Origin: Gemmatimonadota bacterium
Lineage (GTDB): Bacteria; Gemmatimonadota; Gemmatimonadetes; Longimicrobiales; Gaopeijiaceae
Length of the DNA stretch: 64,000 nt
Assembly: GCA_021295815.1 (NCBI GenBank)
Contig: JAGWBQ010000004.1
Coordinates: 1 to 64,000 of the forward strand
Direction of reading: 5' to 3'
Part shown: positions 9,160 to 16,901 of the stretch, in pieces
Layout of the letters: the number at the start of each line of letters is the position of its first letter
Numbering within the stretch: position 1 is the first letter of the stretch
Made by a program: the position numbers and the translations under genes
Notes under the pieces: generated by a model
Told to the model about the DNA's origin: nothing
Seen by the model: the letters and a program-made list of their open reading frames with translations, nothing else
Database searches by the model: none

Positions 9160-10593
9160 TCAATATCGGGTATCGGAGCGGAGGAGGGGCGTCGGTCGAT
9201 TCCCGACCGGATCCTCCGAGCCGGGTTTCTCACCCCGGCCGACGATGGTCGGGGTCACCAATATCACCAAATCCCGCTGGAACACGTTGTTCCGCGAGAC
9301 CCGGAAGAGCCGACCGATCAAAGGGATGTCCATAAGAAGAGGGATACCCGAGAGCGTTTGAACTCGCTCCCGTTGCGTCAGTCCGGCTATGACTAAGGTT
9401 CCTCCGTCCTCGACGAGAACCCGAGTGCGCGCCCGCTGCGTGCGAAATATGTAACCGACGTCCGAGGCGGCCGGTTCCGCCGCCGATCGCTCCGCTTCGA
9501 GATCGAGCACAATGCCGCCGTCGGCCGTGACCCGGGGAGTGGCTCGCAAGATGATGCCGGTTTCCTCCTGGCTGACCTGAGCCGTGGGAAAGGTGCCGTC
9601 GCCGCCCGATCCGACATCAATAGTGCGGATGGGGGTTACCTCACCCACATGGATTTCCGCGAGGTGGCCGTCCAGAGTGGTGACTCGAGGCTCCGCCTCG
9701 ATCTCGCTCATCCCTTCGGCTTCGAGCAGATCGAGGAAGGAGTCCAGGCTGTAGCGTCCCAGCACGAGCGTGGCGAGGAGCCTGAGAGCGGGCGAGGCGA
9801 TCCTCGATGCGGCGTTGCCCAGGGCCGCGATGGAGTTGCCTCCCAGAGAGACTCCGGGTTGGCCGCCGCTTTCCGCACCGGCGTCGGGAACGGTCGGGAG
9901 CGAGTTCTCACCCTCGGGAGAGGCCGGACCGGGGTCGCTCGTGTCGTCGTCGCCGTTGGCGCCGCCCGCACCCGTCTCCGGTTCGGTAAGTTCGAAGCTC
10001 AGCCCCATCTCGTTGAGTCTGGTGCGATTGACGAAGACGATGCGCGCCTGAATCGAGACTTGGGCCATCTCCACGTCCACCTGGGCGAGGAGGTCCTCCA
10101 CCGCAGGATGCAGTTCGGGCAGGTCGGAAACGACCAGCGCGTTCCCCGAAACCGAGATGCTTCCACGCGCGCTGAGGACCGGTCTGACGCTCTCGGCGAC
10201 CGCGGCGGCGTCGACGAAGCTCAGTCGGTAGGCTCGGGATTCGAGGGGTGCGACATCCCGGCGAGCGGCGAGACTCTCGAGCGTGAGAACGTGGACGATG
10301 CCGAACTCGTCCTCCTCGGCGTAGAGTCCGAGCGATCTCAGGATCGCCTGCAATGCGACGTCCCAAGGCTGGTCGTTTATCTCGACGGTCACCTGCGGGT
10401 CGATGCCGGCGGGGGGTATCACCGATTTTCCGGTGAACTCGGCGAAGGCGACGAGCACGCTGCCGAGAGGTTCCCGATACCAGCTCGTGGATATGCGCTC
10501 CGCCTCCTGAGCCGTGATCGCGGGGACAGGGAGGAGTACGACGAGGACAACCAGCGCGAACGCCGAACGGATCCGCGGACGATGCGAGGTCAC
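9160..10593 (-). CDS. pilQ: Type IV pilus secretin PilQ
   Basis: Outer-membrane channel through which the pilus is extruded. The 477-residue precursor has a signal peptide (about 1-28, cut near AITA-QE), an STN-type small domain (about 33-95), an N1-like secretin repeat (about 120-180) and a C-terminal secretin domain with RVTTLDGHLAEIHVGEV, ETGIILRATPRV and LVIAGLTQRERVQTLSGIPLLMD-type strands. The stretch around 205-255 is a Gly/Asp/Pro-rich loop. The GTG start shares one base with the preceding stop (TAGTG). It has no AMIN domain and is short for PilQ. Confidence 0.93.
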   Translation of the reverse strand: MTSHRPRIRSAFALVVLVVLLPVPAITAQEAERISTSWYREPLGSVLVAFAEFTGKSVIPPAGIDPQVTVEINDQPWDVALQAILRSLGLYAEEDEFGIVHVLTLESLAARRDVAPLESRAYRLSFVDAAAVAESVRPVLSARGSISVSGNALVVSDLPELHPAVEDLLAQVDVEMAQVSIQARIVFVNRTRLNEMGLSFELTEPETGAGGANGDDDTSDPGPASPEGENSLPTVPDAGAESGGQPGVSLGGNSIAALGNAASRIASPALRLLATLVLGRYSLDSFLDLLEAEGMSEIEAEPRVTTLDGHLAEIHVGEVTPIRTIDVGSGGDGTFPTAQVSQEETGIILRATPRVTADGGIVLDLEAERSAAEPAASDVGYIFRTQRARTRVLVEDGGTLVIAGLTQRERVQTLSGIPLLMDIPLIGRLFRVSRNNVFQRDLVILVTPTIVGRGEKPGSEDPVGNRPTPLLRSDTRY

Positions 10594-11711
10594 TATCTCA
10601 CACTCCTGTTTCCGGGACCCGTTCGCCCTTTTCCGGGACCCGTCGGGCGAGGGGGACGCTCCGCCCGCACGAATAGCGTTCTTCTCGAGGCCGGACCCAG
10701 ACCGCTGACCTCGACCACCGCCGAGTCGCCTGCGGCTGCGACAAGCGTCACTCCGTCGACCGACTCGCCGGGACGTGCTCGTAGCGAATAGGTCCTCTGC
10801 GGGAGATTTTGCGGGCCTGCCGAAAGCGTGAAGACGACCAGGCTGCGTCCATCGCTGGGGGATACGATGATTCCGGAGAGACGCAGCCCTTCGAGACTCC
10901 CTCCCCGATTCGCCGCTGCGGGAAGGAATGGGCGTTCCCGACCGGGTGTCGCGGTTCCCCCGTACGAGGACCGCATCCGCTCGAGATCCGGGCCAGGTGG
11001 AGCCTCGGCCGGGCCGGACCGGGCCGGGTCCGCCTCCGGTGGTCTTTCGGCAGCCTCCGTCGAGGCCCCCACCGCATCCGGGGAGGAGCCTGTCGAACCG
11101 TCGGCCACCGCCGGCTTATTCGCGACCCAGCCCCGGTCGGTCAAGGGTCGCGCTCCCTCGCCGAACGCGTAAGTGTCGACGGAGAGCTCGACCGTGAGGT
11201 CGGGGTCGTCCTCCGATCCGGGCGGGGGGACGGCGACCGTCCGGACACCGGGTACGAACGCTCCACCCAATCCGGCAACAGCGCCGAGGAAGGCAGCGAT
11301 CTCCGTATATCCGCCCCGGGCGCCTACGGAGAAGGTGTGGCGGTCGTAGACGGCGCCCGGCTGCGCCGCAGCAGGCTGGACCATTACCTCGCGCAGACCG
11401 GAGCGGCTCGCGACCTCGGTGAGCGCCTTAACCTGCCTCGCCGGCCGGAGCGTGTCGAGCACACCCTTCTCCAACTGATCCACCCGGAATCGGAGGAGGT
11501 CGAGGTCGCCGCCGTCCGGCTTCGGATCCGGGAGGGACGCATGTTCCGCCTGGAGCAGGGCCAGACGCCGGGCGTCCAGCTCCAACTGCTGTTGACGGGG
11601 GATGACGAGGTAGGTGCGCGCGGGCAGCACCGCGATCAGCGCCGCCACTCCCAGCAACATGAACTGTTTCCGGGAGCTGCCTGACTGATGTGGGATATTC
11701 GACTTGAACAT
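10593..11711 (-). CDS. pilO: PilO-PilP fusion, type IV pilus alignment complex
   Basis: The start at ATG 11711 gives 372 residues. There is one transmembrane helix (about 17-36), a short coiled coil, and a PilO-type ferredoxin-like region (about 60-190, with YDRHTFSVGARGGYTEIAAF). A Pro/Ala-rich linker (about 195-265) leads to a C-terminal beta domain (275-350) resembling PilP: GLRLSGIIVSPSDGRSLVVF followed by RPGESVDGVTLV. In most species PilO and PilP are separate; no separate pilP is found between this gene and pilQ. The C-terminal part probably contacts PilQ from the periplasm, as PilP does (inference from the family). Confidence 0.8.
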   Translation of the reverse strand: MFKSNIPHQSGSSRKQFMLLGVAALIAVLPARTYLVIPRQQQLELDARRLALLQAEHASLPDPKPDGGDLDLLRFRVDQLEKGVLDTLRPARQVKALTEVASRSGLREVMVQPAAAQPGAVYDRHTFSVGARGGYTEIAAFLGAVAGLGGAFVPGVRTVAVPPPGSEDDPDLTVELSVDTYAFGEGARPLTDRGWVANKPAVADGSTGSSPDAVGASTEAAERPPEADPARSGPAEAPPGPDLERMRSSYGGTATPGRERPFLPAAANRGGSLEGLRLSGIIVSPSDGRSLVVFTLSAGPQNLPQRTYSLRARPGESVDGVTLVAAAGDSAVVEVSGLGPASRRTLFVRAERPPRPTGPGKGRTGPGNRSVR

Positions 11712-11721
11712 GGGATCGGGG

Positions 11722-12348
11722 CTATCGGGCTTGTGGACGATCAGCTTCCGGCGGGCCTCCGGGAGAGGGTCGGCGGAAGTGGAGGACGAGAGAGAAGCGA
11801 TGGCTGGGCAGCCACGAGACCGAGCGGTCGGTGTCCACCGACTCCTCGGCGACCGAGGCAAGCTCGGGGACCTGGCGCAAACGGTCCTGGAATTCGGTGA
11901 TTCTCGCGTAATCGTGCGCGACCCCCTCGATACGGGTTTGGGACGGTACGCTCGCCGGCGCGAGGGAGACGATCGAGGTCAACCAGAGGCCGGCGGGCAT
12001 CGCGGCGACGATCTCACCAAGAAGGCGACGCCAGGCGTCCCGGCCGAGGTAGACGGCTTCCAGCGTTTCGGCACGCCTGGCGAGCGAGTCGCGAAGGGCG
12101 TTGACGTCGATTCCCTCGTCGAGCGGACCCGCCAAGGCGGAGTCGGCGACCGCCCGCGAGAGGGCGGCGCCGAGTTCCGAGCTTCGACGGGAGAGGGTGT
12201 GAAGCGAAAGCAGCGTGTAGGTCAGGCTTCCCAGGATGGAGAGCGCAAGAAGCCCCGTCTGCCACGGAACTCGCCATTTCTCGGCGACCTGCGCCCTTCC
12301 TCTCGGATCCCCTCCGGTCTCGACCTCGAGCAGGTTGACCTCTATCAC
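11722..12348 (-). CDS. pilN: Type IV pilus assembly protein PilN
   Basis: Bitopic inner-membrane protein that binds PilM through its cytoplasmic N-terminus and dimerises with PilO. The conserved start (M)IEVNLLE matches the PilM-binding IN-LL motif. A transmembrane helix spans about 30-50 and is followed by a periplasmic coiled coil and a small alpha/beta domain (GLWLTSIVSL...TRIEGVAHDYARITEFQDRL). The GTG start is 51 bases after pilM, and pilO starts ten bases after its stop. The 208 residues fit the family. Confidence 0.9.
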   Translation of the reverse strand: MIEVNLLEVETGGDPRGRAQVAEKWRVPWQTGLLALSILGSLTYTLLSLHTLSRRSSELGAALSRAVADSALAGPLDEGIDVNALRDSLARRAETLEAVYLGRDAWRRLLGEIVAAMPAGLWLTSIVSLAPASVPSQTRIEGVAHDYARITEFQDRLRQVPELASVAEESVDTDRSVSWLPSHRFSLVLHFRRPSPGGPPEADRPQAR

Positions 12349-12399
12349 GACGGGCTCCCATGTCGGTCCGCAGGCATTCCGCGCGAGCGCAGCGAGCGG

Positions 12400-13353
12400 C
12401 TACACACCGCGTAGGGCGAGTCCTAGGGCTATCCCGAACTGCGGAGCCTGGGAGTCGAGGTCGAAGTCGCAGGTGAGCTCGGGTGCGAAGCGAGCTCTGC
12501 GGAACGGGTTCAAGGCTTCGCACTCCACGAGGAGGCTCTCGCTCAATGCGGAGATGAAGGTCACGTCCCGGCTCACTCCGCCGGTGACGAAGATTCTGCC
12601 CGGCTCCAACGCGTCGGACCCGGACGACCGGGCCGTGAGGGTGTCCAACTGGTCCGCAGCCATCCCCGCGCTCTCCTCGGGGTCGTCGAGGGCCGCCCCG
12701 GAGGTGAGTCGGAAAGAGCCGGAGAAGACCAATTCGCCCTCGGCCACGACATTGGCGACGCTACGCGTACTGCCCAAGTCGAGGAGCAGACAGGTGCCGC
12801 GCACTGCGGACGGAGCGGCGAACATGAGGGCGTTGTGGAGTGCGGTAGCCTCCGTATCCATCACCTCCGGAGGCCTCCCGGCCCTCTGGAACATCTGCAT
12901 CCTCGAGGCGACGAGATCGCGCCGCGCCGCCACGGCCAGAACCGGTGCGCTCGCCCGACCGGGGTCGGCCACGAGGTCGCGATCGTCCAGGTCGACGGCG
13001 AAGGCGTAGTCCTCGGGAGTCTCCCCCAACTCCGACTCGACCCACGAGTCCGCCTCCCAACGCACGATTTCCTCGGGGCGACCGCGGCTCCCGCCGGTCA
13101 GGACCACGCGAGCGACCGTGACTCCTCGACCGCCGACCGCCGCTACCAGGCGGGGTTTGCCGGGGAGGCTCTTCAACGTTTCGGCCAGCGCCGAGCCCCG
13201 AGCCTCGTCGCCTTCGAACCCGTCGTGGAGCCGGACTCCGACGACCTCGGGCTCGTCGCCCGCGTGATCGACGACCACGGTCCTTATACGATCGCCTCCG
13301 ACGTCGATGCCGGCGGAGGTCGATTCGGGTGTTCGCGCAGGTAGCCAGCGCAT
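12400..13353 (-). CDS. pilM: Type IV pilus actin-like ATPase PilM
   Basis: Cytoplasmic actin-fold protein that links the motor to PilN/PilO. The start ATG at 13353 overlaps the previous stop by one base (TGATG), giving 317 residues. The phosphate-1 loop SAGIDVGGDRIRTVVVD (about 13-29), the segment TCLLLDLGSTRSVANVV (phosphate 2) and IFVTGGVSRDV (adenosine loop) are in the expected order. The sequence is shorter and more diverged than proteobacterial PilM, but the place just before pilN makes the call firm. Confidence 0.9.
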   Translation of the reverse strand: MRWLPARTPESTSAGIDVGGDRIRTVVVDHAGDEPEVVGVRLHDGFEGDEARGSALAETLKSLPGKPRLVAAVGGRGVTVARVVLTGGSRGRPEEIVRWEADSWVESELGETPEDYAFAVDLDDRDLVADPGRASAPVLAVAARRDLVASRMQMFQRAGRPPEVMDTEATALHNALMFAAPSAVRGTCLLLDLGSTRSVANVVAEGELVFSGSFRLTSGAALDDPEESAGMAADQLDTLTARSSGSDALEPGRIFVTGGVSRDVTFISALSESLLVECEALNPFRRARFAPELTCDFDLDSQAPQFGIALGLALRGV

Positions 13354-14327
13354 CAGAAGGGTCCCACCAGTCCGGTGAGAACGATCGGTCGACGGAGTGA
13401 GGGAAGAGCGAGGGATTCGGCGGCCCAACACGCGGAGGCTCTGATGCTCGACGAATCCCGGAGCGCCACCCACCCTCCTGCGCGCACGAGCCCTCTGACG
13501 TCGGATCCGGACTCGATCGTCACGTTCCCCGCAGCCATTATGTAGCCGCTGTGAGCGTGGCCGGAGAGAGTGAGGTCGCCCAACCCGACCAGAAGGCCGG
13601 TTCCGGCCGCTCCCCCGGTGCGAAGATGACCGTCGGCCACCACCACCGTCGTGTCGTTGATCCGTAGCGCCAGCGAGTCCGCATCGAGAAGCCCGAGAGC
13701 GAGCGGGAAGCTGCCTGAAAGGGATACCGCCGGCAAAGTCGGGCGCAGCGCGGCGACCCGGCCGCCCCAACCGCACCCGGACGGCGGGGCGTTGATCGTG
13801 TCGGCGAAGGCGACCGTCTCCACCGCGGTCCCCGCTTCGCGCTGGAATGACCTTGCGGCCACCAGCGCCCGCGCCGCCGCTACCTGAGCCGCCGGGTCCA
13901 TGATCCATACCGCATTCGCGACGACGGGTGAAACCACCCGCCCGACCCTGGCTTCGCCCCGGACCAGCCAGAACTCGTCGGAGAGTCGGAGGAGCTCGGC
14001 CGTGTACGAAATCCGTCCGGCGGAGTCGGAAATGGCGCCGCCGGTCGACCAGACCGCTGTTGCGTAGCTGGTCGGGGTGACGCCCAGCGCGAGCAGGCGC
14101 GCCGTGCCCATCTCGGCCGCCCCACGCGCCTGAAGCTGCATGACCCCGGCCCGGGCCACGCGGTACTCGCGCTGGGCGACCACGATCATCCCGTGTGCGA
14201 GGGCGGTCAGGGCCAAAGCGACGACGAGGACGGAAACGAGTGCCGTCCCGTTAACGCCGGCCGGTCCGCCAGCCGTCTGTTCGCGGCCAGAGTCGGTGCT
14301 GGGCCGGAAGCTTCGCCGGCCGTTCAC
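13353..14327 (-). CDS. PilX/GspK-like minor pilin-associated protein
   Basis: A 324-residue protein starting at GTG 14327 (GTGA overlap with the gene before it). Residues 28-50 form one hydrophobic helix (TALVSVLVVALALTALAHGM) after a Gly, like the N-terminal helix of PilX/GspK pilins that lack the usual Glu5. A region rich in Ala follows and then a C-terminal repetitive beta segment (SGYIMAAGNVTIESGSDVRG) that looks like a short right-handed helix. Its place among minor pilins suggests a role in the pilus tip complex. Function is inferred from position and the N-terminal helix only. Confidence 0.6.
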   Translation of the reverse strand: MNGRRSFRPSTDSGREQTAGGPAGVNGTALVSVLVVALALTALAHGMIVVAQREYRVARAGVMQLQARGAAEMGTARLLALGVTPTSYATAVWSTGGAISDSAGRISYTAELLRLSDEFWLVRGEARVGRVVSPVVANAVWIMDPAAQVAAARALVAARSFQREAGTAVETVAFADTINAPPSGCGWGGRVAALRPTLPAVSLSGSFPLALGLLDADSLALRINDTTVVVADGHLRTGGAAGTGLLVGLGDLTLSGHAHSGYIMAAGNVTIESGSDVRGLVRAGGWVALRDSSSIRASACWAAESLALPSLRRPIVLTGLVGPF

Positions 14328-15058
14328 GGGGCGCCGCCGGTCAGCCGGGTCCACCTCCGCCAGCTGGTGTCCTTGGCGGTGAGCAGAAGATGAAACCCTC
14401 CCAGGCTGTCCACGAAGCGGGTGCCCGGGGTCCGCAGCGCGCCCGGCGTGATGGGCTGCCGACTGCCGGATCCGGCGAGGTTCTTTCGCGGGCGGCTTCG
14501 GTAGGAGAGAACGGTGTCGACCACATGGTAGGATCCGCGCTCCCAGTGCCTTCCCACCATCGGAACCGCCGATGGCGCCGGGTCGACGATCCAGCGACGG
14601 AGATCGAACGTCGTATCGGCCGGACACTTCGACGAGACCCTGCGGTCGTCTACGAGATCGAGCTGCTCCCACCGGCCGTTCGACCCGAGTACGGCCACCG
14701 AGTCCTTGCGCGCGTTCGGAAGACGTACGCCCTGCCACCGTACGTAGAGGGTGTCCCCCGACGTTAGGGAGAGGCAGACCAGCCCCACGCCGCGGTAGGC
14801 GCGCAAGCTTACCGAATCCGGCGGGAATCCCCGCCAGTCCGCGCCCTCCAGGCCCAGTCCGAGATCGGCGGCGATGGCGCTGCGGGCCACCCGCAGAACG
14901 ACCAGTCGATCGACCTCCTCCCGCATGCCCTCCTGGAGCTCGTGCGTTCCCAGAAGCGCCTGGAGCGCGATGTGCGCGACCGCCGCGCCCAGGGTGAGAG
15001 CGATCAGCGACTCGAGGATCGTCCAGCCGCCGTTCCCCGTGCTCGGGCGCCGGCTCAC
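14324..15058 (-). CDS. PilW-like minor pilin
   Basis: A 244-residue prepilin starting at GTG 15058, in a GTGA overlap with the preceding pilin gene. After an 11-residue leader ending GNGG comes WTILESLIALTLGAAVAHIA. This is a class III prepilin signal with Glu at +5 and, unusually, Trp in place of Phe at +1. The rest is a beta-rich globular part with two Cys (in GVGLVCLSL and SSKCPADTT). Size and position between the PilV- and PilX-like genes fit PilW. Confidence 0.7.
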   Translation of the reverse strand: MSRRPSTGNGGWTILESLIALTLGAAVAHIALQALLGTHELQEGMREEVDRLVVLRVARSAIAADLGLGLEGADWRGFPPDSVSLRAYRGVGLVCLSLTSGDTLYVRWQGVRLPNARKDSVAVLGSNGRWEQLDLVDDRRVSSKCPADTTFDLRRWIVDPAPSAVPMVGRHWERGSYHVVDTVLSYRSRPRKNLAGSGSRQPITPGALRTPGTRFVDSLGGFHLLLTAKDTSWRRWTRLTGGAP

Positions 15059-15396
15059 CGCACCGCACCGCGTACCGCGAAGGAGTCCGCTCCCGGAACC
15101 CGCGCGGTGATGGTGAAGAGGTCGAGGGAATCGATCACCCACGATATGACCAGCCGGTCGGCGCTGTCGCGCCCGTTCACGCTCCCTGACCGCGACAGCG
15201 AGTCCCAGACAGCGTGGACTCGAACCAGATTCGATTCTAGGGCGCTCGTTCGATTCATCCGGGCAAGCGCCGTCGTCGCCATGCCCATCGCTCCAAGCAC
15301 CGCGACTTCGGCGACGACCAGGGCCACGAGCGTCTCGACCAGCGTGAACCCGCGAGCTTTCAGCCTCAAGCCCGGGCTCGGGCGCGGCCCGCTCAC
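15055..15396 (-). CDS. PilV-like minor pilin
   Basis: A 113-residue prepilin with a 16-residue leader ending KARG, then FTLVETLVALVVAEVAVLGA with Glu at +5. The globular part is short (about 75 residues). GTG start in a GTGA overlap with the FimT/GspH-type gene upstream, and its own stop overlaps the next start in the same way. Together these genes form a minor pilin set H-V-W-X, the order seen in many type IV pilus and type II secretion clusters. Confidence 0.75.
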   Translation of the reverse strand: MSGPRPSPGLRLKARGFTLVETLVALVVAEVAVLGAMGMATTALARMNRTSALESNLVRVHAVWDSLSRSGSVNGRDSADRLVISWVIDSLDLFTITARVPGADSFAVRGAVR

Positions 15397-15884
15397 TTGC
15401 GCTTCACCCTTCCGTAAGAGGAGATCACCAGCTCCTTCGAGACCGGACCGCGGCTCAGGGTGATGGTCTGACTTGCGACCGAACCGAGCCCAAGGGAGTT
15501 GAACCGCAGGGTTCGACTAGATCGAGGAAGGCCGTTTCCTCCGGTTCCCAGGCTGACGGCGACCCCGAAGTCGGCAAGAGCCAGCGGCGCGTAGCTCGAG
15601 TCCGGCGTCTCCACCCAGACCCGCCAGGGAGAGTTCGCGACGGTGATCTCCGCGCTCCCGGTCTCGATCGCGCGGCCGCGACCTTCCGCTATGACGGCCG
15701 CCAGAGCCTCTCGTGCGGCATTGAGTCTGAGGTGATCGCCGAACCGGAGCGCGGGCGGGAGAACCGCCGCTGCGCCAAGCGAGGCCAGGAGAAGCGCCGT
15801 CGAGGTCTCGACCAGGGTGAATCCTCGTCGCCGGCTCGCTGACCACCTGCGCGACTCCGCAGATTCCCCATGACCGCCCGGCAT
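15393..15884 (-). CDS. FimT/GspH-type pseudopilin
   Basis: Minor pilin with a prepilin peptidase site after SRRRG and mature start FTLVETSTALLLASLGAAAV. The segment NAAREALAAVIAEGRGRAIETG is the helix typical of the GspH/FimT family, and the C-terminal strands include RTLRFNSLGLGSV. The ATG at 15884 overlaps the pilA stop by one base (TGATG) and is preferred; an ATG four codons earlier (15896) is possible. Length is 163 residues from the preferred start. Confidence 0.8.
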   Translation of the reverse strand: MPGGHGESAESRRWSASRRRGFTLVETSTALLLASLGAAAVLPPALRFGDHLRLNAAREALAAVIAEGRGRAIETGSAEITVANSPWRVWVETPDSSYAPLALADFGVAVSLGTGGNGLPRSSRTLRFNSLGLGSVASQTITLSRGPVSKELVISSYGRVKRK

Positions 15885-16396
15885 CAGCGCACGCATGTTA
15901 TGTGACCGTCGTTGGCGGCGGTATCCGAGCCGATGGCGGGTTTCGACGCGACCGCTCCCGAAAAGGTCATGCACCCCTGCGAGCTGGCGAGACCCTTGTG
16001 CGAGGCCGTCGCCGCCCAACCTGTGGTGGTCGAGGCCGTGATCGACACGGTGACCCCGGAGGAGGCGACGAATTCGAGCTCGCCGATGGAGCCGGCATAG
16101 TTGAGCGAGTCCGCGTGGCGCACCTCCTGATGGAGAGCCAGGCTGCGCAGATCGGATTGGAGAGTGGCGAAGTAGGCTCGCTCGCGCGCGTCGCTGAAGC
16201 GAGGGATGGCGACGGATGTGAGTATGCCGATGATCACGATCACGACGAGGAGTTCGACGAGGGTGAAGCCGGACCGAGGCCCTGGCCGTCGCCCGCGCCC
16301 GAGGGGGACCGTGCCGGCGGTGTTCGGGTTCGACGGGTCGCGTCCGGGCGCCGCCGATCCTGTCGGGCAGCCCGCGCGCTTGAGGAATTCGTACAT
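15884..16396 (-). CDS. pilA: Type IV major pilin PilA
   Basis: Main pilus subunit precursor of 170 residues. The ATG at 16396 has a strong ribosome-binding site (CAGGAGA, seven bases away), fitting high expression. The leader is unusually long, 43 residues ending GPRSG, before the mature FTLVELLVVIVIIGILTSVA with Glu at +5. The globular part has exactly two Cys in the mature chain (C142 and C168), placed to close the C-terminal D-loop. It is first of an operon of pilus genes and has a structured leader upstream. Confidence 0.92.
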   Translation of the reverse strand: MYEFLKRAGCPTGSAAPGRDPSNPNTAGTVPLGRGRRPGPRSGFTLVELLVVIVIIGILTSVAIPRFSDARERAYFATLQSDLRSLALHQEVRHADSLNYAGSIGELEFVASSGVTVSITASTTTGWAATASHKGLASSQGCMTFSGAVASKPAIGSDTAANDGHITCVR

Positions 16397-16901
16397 TTTT
16401 CGTCTCCTGAGATGCTGGTTGGTTGGGGCGATGCCCGTCGCAGATCGACGGGCGGGCGGCCGTGCCCATGCGTGGGCCGCGCTTCCCGGGAAAGATGGAT
16501 GTTCGGGCGGGACAAATGAATGGCGTCTTGGGACGTCGATTCGGACGTGCGCAAACGTGTGCTGAAAATCCGGATGGGGATGTCGCCGGGAACCAGTAGG
16601 AAGGCGAACCCACCGCGAAGAAGGTGTCGGTCGGGTCGACGACCTTCTCACCGGCGGTCCGCGGACGGTGCGCCGCCGAAAGCGTGCACGAGCCCGCCAG
16701 CTGCGGAACCCGACGGCAGTTCGCCGGCACCTATCGGTCCGTGTACGGACCTCTCACGTCATGCGAACGGCGCTTTATCCACCCCGGACCGCAGCGCTCG
16801 GCGCCGATCTTCGGTCGCTTGAATGCTCCGCTCTCCTTTGTCGCGCCTTGGCGCGCCCTGCCGGCTCGCCACGTCGCCGCTCGCGAGATGTCAACGGCGG
16901 G
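16397..16901 (-). promoter_or_regulatory. Long intergenic region upstream of pilA
   Basis: About 500 bases with no credible gene on either strand lie between the YfhO-type gene and pilA. It holds the pilA ribosome-binding site (16405-16411) and two stem-loops on the transcript, an eight-base-pair stem at 16433-16453 and a five-base-pair stem at 16464-16477. No convincing sigma-70 or sigma-54 promoter was picked out by eye. The size of the gap and the strong ribosome-binding site suggest that the pilus operon starts here and is regulated separately. Confidence 0.5.
16433..16453 (-). promoter_or_regulatory. Stem-loop in the pilA leader
   Basis: A perfect inverted repeat with arms GCCCGTCG and CGACGGGC and a five-base loop, about 37 bases before the pilA start codon. 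No T-run follows it on the minus strand, so it does not look like an intrinsic terminator. A role in mRNA stability or regulator binding is possible. Confidence 0.5.

Noticed and set aside
16450-16500. Possible c-di-GMP riboswitch before pilA (CACGC-A-x-x-GGCA-like string)
   Set aside because: Part of the core string is similar, but the GAAA tetraloop and the GACGCAAAGCC-like second half are missing.
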